Both the position numbers and the translations under genes were made by a program. Shown here one piece after another: positions 6,953-9,173 of a DNA stretch of 9,173 nucleotides. The DNA is taken from positions 1-9,173 of the forward strand of contig JALNWL010000096.1 of the NCBI GenBank assembly GCA_023230905.1. The letters are read 5' to 3'. This DNA is from Syntrophales bacterium (GTDB lineage: Bacteria > Desulfobacterota > Syntrophia > Syntrophales > UBA2251). Position 1 is the first letter of the stretch. Every line of letters starts with the position of its first letter. The notes beneath the pieces are model-generated. The model searched no databases, had not been told where the DNA came from, and worked only from the letters and a program-made list of their open reading frames with translations.

Positions 6953-7333
6953 TCAGCCTTTGTTGTACACCGTTTCAGGGTCGAAAACCCGCTCTCCCAC
7001 GACCGCTTCCGAACCCGGAGAGAGTTTCCGGTAGAAACAGGACCGGTATCCCGTATGGCAGGCCGCGTCTCCGACCTGGCGGACCCTGAGAAGCAGGGTG
7101 TCCCGGTCGCAGTCGATCCGAATTTCCTTCACCCACTGAACGTGACCGGAAGACTCCCCTTTCACCCAGAGGGTCTTGCGGGAGCGGCTCCAGTAGGTGG
7201 CCTTCCCCGTTCGGAGGGTTTCCCGCCAGGCCTCGGCATTCATATAGGCCAGCATGAGTACTTCCCCCGTTTCGCTTTCCTGAACGATGACCGGTATCAG
7301 GCCGTCGCCCTTGTCAAAATCCGGCTCTGTCAT
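6953..7333 (-). CDS. hisI: Phosphoribosyl-AMP cyclohydrolase, HisI
   Basis: HisI opens the purine ring of phosphoribosyl-AMP (step 3). The 126-residue protein is the cyclohydrolase alone; the HisE pyrophosphohydrolase domain often fused to it in other bacteria is absent, so HisE must be encoded elsewhere. Family motifs are clear: LMLAYMN (26-32), TYWSRSRKTLWVKGESSG (46-63), the Mg site DCDRDTLL (D74, D76, D78 with zinc ligand C75), and the zinc ligands C92 and C99 in ACHTGYRSCFYR. The ATG has a TAGGAA site about 8 nt upstream. It is the first gene of the minus-strand run, with a candidate promoter about 120 bp upstream. Confidence 0.96.
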   Translation of the reverse strand: MTEPDFDKGDGLIPVIVQESETGEVLMLAYMNAEAWRETLRTGKATYWSRSRKTLWVKGESSGHVQWVKEIRIDCDRDTLLLRVRQVGDAACHTGYRSCFYRKLSPGSEAVVGERVFDPETVYNKG

Positions 7334-7459
7334 TGCACACGTTCCTATCCCGACGATGAGTTTCGGCGCCCCTTGAAAATCTATCTTACGGGTAAGCCGG
7401 CGCCGGAAAGGTTTTCAGCGGCCCCGGCCGATGCCTCCCGCCCGGCGGCAGTGCGAACG

Positions 7460-7488
7460 ATGCTAATGGAAGGGGTGAAATTTATCAA
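7460..7488 (-). promoter_or_regulatory. Candidate sigma70 promoter for the hisI-hisG-hisB run
   Basis: On the minus strand TTGATA (7483-7488) is followed by a 17-bp spacer and TAGCAT (7460-7465). The -35 matches consensus at five of six positions and the -10 at four. The inferred leader to the hisI ATG is about 120 nt. It contains GC-rich inverted repeats, including the small palindrome CTTAC-GG-GTAAG (7385-7396), but no run of histidine codons, so a classical his leader-peptide attenuator is not seen. Confidence 0.45.
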
Positions 7489-7704
7489 GGATTATTTTCC
7501 CGATCGCACGACGCCGACCGGTGGAAAACATAGATCACCGCGGCGACAGCCGGAATGAATTCATCTTGCAGACCAACCCATTTTATGATAGTCGGCAACG
7601 GCAGAGGGGCTGTATGCGGGGTTCAGTTCGAACGTCGCGCGGATCGGGAAGCACCCGTGTCATGCCGGTGGCCGGCGATCCGCCACGCAATGGACCCGCC
7701 ATGG

Positions 7705-7714
7705 AAGGAGGAGG
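7705..7714 (+). promoter_or_regulatory. Strong ribosome binding site of the small membrane-protein gene
   Basis: AAGGAGGAGG lies a few bases before the ATG at 7718 and is nearly fully complementary to the 16S anti-Shine-Dalgarno. It is the strongest such site in the window and argues that this short gene is real and well translated. Confidence 0.75.
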
Positions 7715-7717
7715 AAA

Positions 7718-8020
7718 ATGCCATTGAATTCTTTGATGTTGGGCGGCGCCGTCGCGGTCGTTCTCGGGCTGGTCGGTCTGATCGGATGGCATGAGGCGTT
7801 TTTCATCCTGCTCAAGGGCGGTCTCCCCATCGCCCTTCTCCTGGGAGGGATTCTGGCCGTCTACGTCGGATTTGACGACCTCCAGGACAAGATCCGCGAG
7901 GAGAAGCGCCGTCACGAGGAGAAGCTCGACCAAGCCAGGGAAGAAATCGAACTCGCCAAAGCCCGGGCGGAATTATACCGGGAAGAGCTGGAAAAGCTCA
8001 AAGATGGAAACCAGAAATAA
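7718..8020 (+). CDS. Small two-pass membrane protein with cytoplasmic coiled-coil tail, function unknown
   Basis: I do not recognise this 100-residue protein. Two hydrophobic helices are visible at about 7-23 and 34-50, joined by a short loop with W24, H25 and K33, so both ends probably face the cytoplasm. From about 54 to 96 the chain is highly charged and helical, dense in E, K and R with few helix breakers, and fits a single coiled coil (IREEKRRHEEKLDQ and onward). The arrangement suggests a membrane-anchored scaffold or oligomerising protein, not an enzyme. Translation is well supported by AAGGAGGAGG just before the ATG. It is the first plus-strand gene, facing away from hisI. No terminator follows it, so transcription could enter the structured region before the dctP-like gene. 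Confidence 0.8.
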   Translation: MPLNSLMLGGAVAVVLGLVGLIGWHEAFFILLKGGLPIALLLGGILAVYVGFDDLQDKIREEKRRHEEKLDQAREEIELAKARAELYREELEKLKDGNQK

Positions 8021-8025
8021 ATCGC

Positions 8026-8054
8026 TTGACAGTCCCGGTGAAATTTCATAAAGG
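8026..8054 (+). promoter_or_regulatory. Possible promoter just after the small membrane-protein gene
   Basis: A perfect TTGACA (8026-8031) lies 5 bp after the stop codon, followed 17 bp later by TAAAGG (8049-8054), a weak -10. A start from here would fall near 8061, inside or just past the left arm of the 8-bp stem described at 8053-8060, so the promoter and the full RNA structure may not both be used. Only the -35 is convincing. Confidence 0.3.
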
Positions 8055-8200
8055 CCGACATCGTGCCGAATGGACTCCGTAGCGGAGAGGACTTCATCCC
8101 GGATGAAACGTACCCCCAACCATGCACCAAGCGCCTTGATCTGTCGGCCAATCTATACGTATTGATGCCTGCTGTCCGCCTTCCGTGCGGTCCAGCAGGC
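8053..8200 (+). promoter_or_regulatory. Candidate structured RNA or leader element upstream of the dctP-like gene
   Basis: This non-coding stretch can fold into an ordered set of helices. GGCCGACA (8053-8060) is fully complementary to TGTCGGCC (8142-8149) and would close a junction holding three hairpins with 3-nt loops: CTCCG-TAG-CGGAG (8075-8087), TTCATC-CCG-GATGAA (8093-8107) and CAAG-CGC-CTTG (8128-8138). A fourth, long hairpin follows at 8167-8200. No match to a riboswitch or ncRNA class that I know was recognised. Individually, short inverted repeats are expected by chance in about 300 bases; the nesting and the last hairpin are what stand out. Strand is inferred from the flanking plus-strand genes. 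Confidence 0.35.
8167..8200 (+). repeat. GC-rich 12-bp hairpin without T-run
   Basis: GCCTGCTG (8167-8174) pairs with CAGCAGGC (8193-8200). After a small internal loop (T against TC), CCGC (8176-8179) pairs with GCGG (8187-8190), leaving a 7-nt loop. Neither strand has a T-run after the stem, so it is not a standard intrinsic terminator. It could stabilise an RNA 3' end, act in a leader, or form a protein-binding site. Confidence 0.6.
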
Positions 8201-8246
8201 GATCCGATCCCCATTCCCCGACTTCGTGTTTAAACAGTTCTGGTTG

Positions 8247-8277
8247 AACCGGGCGGCTTACCCGAGTTGTCCCGGTT
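8247..8277 (+). repeat. Inverted repeat AACCGGG / CCCGGTT, possible operator at the dctP-like promoter
   Basis: Perfect 7-bp arms (8247-8253 and 8271-8277) are separated by 17 bp. The right arm overlaps the candidate -35 box at 8267-8272. The left arm can alternatively pair with a nearer CCCG (8261-8264). GGTTGA also occurs twice in direct orientation 32 bp apart (8242 and 8274), about three helical turns. A dimeric regulator could bind here, but the arms are short. Confidence 0.35.
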
Positions 8278-8294
8278 GACGGTTTTTGCATAAT
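8267..8294 (+). promoter_or_regulatory. Candidate promoter of the dctP-like gene
   Basis: TTGTCC (8267-8272) and CATAAT (8289-8294), separated by 16 bp, match the sigma70 consensus at four and five of six positions. The transcript would begin about 30 bp before the ATG at 8334 and include its AAGGAG ribosome site (8321-8326). Confidence 0.45.
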
Positions 8295-8333
8295 TTTCCC
8301 GAAACCCAAACCCTTCGTCAAAGGAGCCTCGCC

Positions 8334-9173
8334 ATGAAAAGAAAATGTTGCACGTTGCTGCTGATTGTCTCCGCGGTCCTCCTGTGGATGGTGAACGTCA
8401 CGGCCATCGACTGTCGGGCCGCCGAGATCACCCTGACCTACAGCATCTTCTTTCCGTCCACACACGGGCAGGCCAAGGCGGCCGATGCCTGGGCCAAGGA
8501 AATCGAAAAACGCACCCAGGGACGCGTCAAGATCAACCTATTCTACGGCGGCACCCTGACCCAGGCCGATCAGTGCTTCGACGGCGTCCTGAACGGGATC
8601 TCGGACCTGGGCATGTCCTGTTTCGCCTACACGCGTGGCAGGTTCCCCGTCATGGAGGCTCTGGACCTCCCCCTGGGCTATCCCAGTGGACAGGCTGCCA
8701 CGTTCGTCGCCAACGCTTTCTATCGACGCTGGCAGCCCCGTGAGCTCAGCGGCGTCAAACTCCTTTACATCCACGCTCACGGTCCCGGTCTACTTCACGC
8801 CGTGAAGCCCATCAGGACGCTGGAGGAACTGAAGGGGAAGAAAATCCGCTCCACCGGATTGAGCGCCAAGGTCGTCACAGCCCTGGGGGCCGTTCCCGTG
8901 GCCATGCCCCAGGGCGGAACGTACGAGGCCCTCCAGAAGGGCATCGTGCACGGGACGTTCGCCCCGATCGAAACCCTCAAGGGATGGAAACAGGCCGAGG
9001 TGGTCAAGAGCACCACGGAATCGACCGCCATCGGTTACACGACGGCGATGTTCGTGGCGATGAACCTGAAGAAGTGGCAGTCTCTGCCCCCGGACATCCA
9101 AAAGGTCCTGGAACAGGTCAGCGAGGAATGGATCGATGTCCACGCCCGCGCCTGGGATAACCTCGACGCCGAG
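8334..9173 (+). CDS. TRAP transporter substrate-binding protein, DctP/DctB type, cut by window edge
   Basis: This is the periplasmic solute receptor of a TRAP transporter, which hands an organic acid to a DctQ/DctM membrane pair driven by an ion gradient. The 280 visible residues begin with a signal peptide (MKRKCC, then a hydrophobic stretch to about 24, with a likely cut near CRA-AE at 29-30). The mature protein follows the family plan: ITLTYSIFFPSTHGQAKAADAWAKEIEKRTQGRVKI is split over 32-67, then FYGGTLTQADQ (70-80), MEALDLPLGY (107-116), and GKKIRSTG (168-175), whose R172 is the conserved arginine that binds the ligand carboxylate. PVAMPQGGTYEALQKGIVHGTFAP (188-211) is the hinge motif region. 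About 50 residues are probably missing. The start is fixed by AAGGAG 7 nt upstream. The ligand cannot be told from sequence; dctQ and dctM should follow to the right. Confidence 0.94.
   Translation, partial: MKRKCCTLLLIVSAVLLWMVNVTAIDCRAAEITLTYSIFFPSTHGQAKAADAWAKEIEKRTQGRVKINLFYGGTLTQADQCFDGVLNGISDLGMSCFAYTRGRFPVMEALDLPLGYPSGQAATFVANAFYRRWQPRELSGVKLLYIHAHGPGLLHAVKPIRTLEELKGKKIRSTGLSAKVVTALGAVPVAMPQGGTYEALQKGIVHGTFAPIETLKGWKQAEVVKSTTESTAIGYTTAMFVAMNLKKWQSLPPDIQKVLEQVSEEWIDVHARAWDNLDAE

Larger units (their letters stand above)
7334..7717. other. Divergent intergenic region between hisI and the small membrane-protein gene
   Basis: I see no convincing gene in these 384 bases. The left half holds the candidate hisI promoter and leader. 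For the rightward gene, TATGAT (7584-7589) is a good -10 box, but the best -35 at a fitting distance (TTCATC, 18 bp upstream) is poor, so this promoter is uncertain. Other visible structure is weak: ATGAATTCAT palindrome (7556-7565 or so), CGGTG/CACCG repeat (7519-7540), and GCCGG-TGG-CCGGC near 7664-7676. Open frames here lack ribosome sites and coding character. Confidence 0.5.

Noticed and set aside
5788..7089. Plus-strand open frame of 433 codons opposite hisG and part of hisI
   Set aside because: hisG and hisI on the minus strand have full motifs; the antisense product shows no recognisable domain.
7334..7452. Histidine leader-peptide attenuator before hisI
   Set aside because: The leader has no short frame with consecutive histidine codons and no hairpin followed by a T-run.
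7620..7640. GTTCGAAC resembling a tRNA T-arm
   Set aside because: No acceptor stem, anticodon arm or matching 5' half could be found around it; it is just a short palindrome.
7521..7794. Open frames of 68 and 79 codons in the hisI/membrane-protein gap
   Set aside because: They have no ribosome site, are rich in Arg/Gly, and run out of frame into the well-supported gene at 7718.
8167..8200. GC-rich hairpin read as an intrinsic terminator
   Set aside because: Neither strand has a T-run after the stem, so termination is not supported by the sequence.
1..9173. CRISPR arrays, insertion sequences, phage genes or defence systems
   Set aside because: No spaced direct repeats, transposase motifs or phage-like genes are visible; the coding content is ordinary chromosomal housekeeping plus a transporter receptor.

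Overview
The window looks like a chromosomal segment of a GC-rich (roughly 60%) anaerobic proteobacterium. The best fit is the former Deltaproteobacteria (Desulfobacterota, Syntrophales-like). This placement is inferred from gene content, protein flavour and the yqeY-dnaG-rpoD linkage; no alignment was run. There is no sign of phage, transposon or CRISPR DNA. Most of the window is core housekeeping sequence, and the less usual material lies between and around the genes.

Minus strand, read right to left (7333 to 1): hisI, hisG, hisB, a small unrecognised lipoprotein gene, hisA, a HIT-family hydrolase gene, yqeY (GatB/YqeY family), dnaG (primase) and rpoD (primary sigma factor). rpoD is cut by the left edge just where conserved region 2 should begin. 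The his genes encode HisG (step 1), HisI (step 3), HisA (step 4) and HisB (step 7) of histidine synthesis. hisF, hisH, hisE, hisC and hisD are not here. The last three genes are the classical macromolecular-synthesis cluster, with yqeY in place of a visible rpsU.

Punctuation on the minus strand is visible. A sigma70-like promoter (TTGATA-N17-TAGCAT) lies about 120 bp before hisI. A strong intrinsic terminator (11-bp perfect stem, 7 T) lies after the lipoprotein gene and ends only 14 nt before the hisA start. A consensus-like promoter (TTGACA-N16-TAACTT) lies between the HIT gene and yqeY. Several starts are translationally coupled, because the Shine-Dalgarno sequence overlaps the upstream stop codon (hisG/hisB, yqeY/dnaG, dnaG/rpoD), and dnaG starts with TTG.

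Plus strand, right part: 7718-8020 encodes a 100-residue protein with two membrane segments and a long charged coiled-coil tail (function unknown). It is followed by a 313-bp non-coding stretch rich in inverted repeats, then by a TRAP-type substrate-binding protein gene (dctP-like) that runs off the right edge. The non-coding stretch holds an 8-bp closing stem around three small hairpins, a long GC-rich hairpin, and an inverted repeat overlapping a candidate promoter. It is the best candidate for an undescribed structured RNA or regulatory element. The two most interesting points are this stretch and the terminator placed directly in front of hisA.
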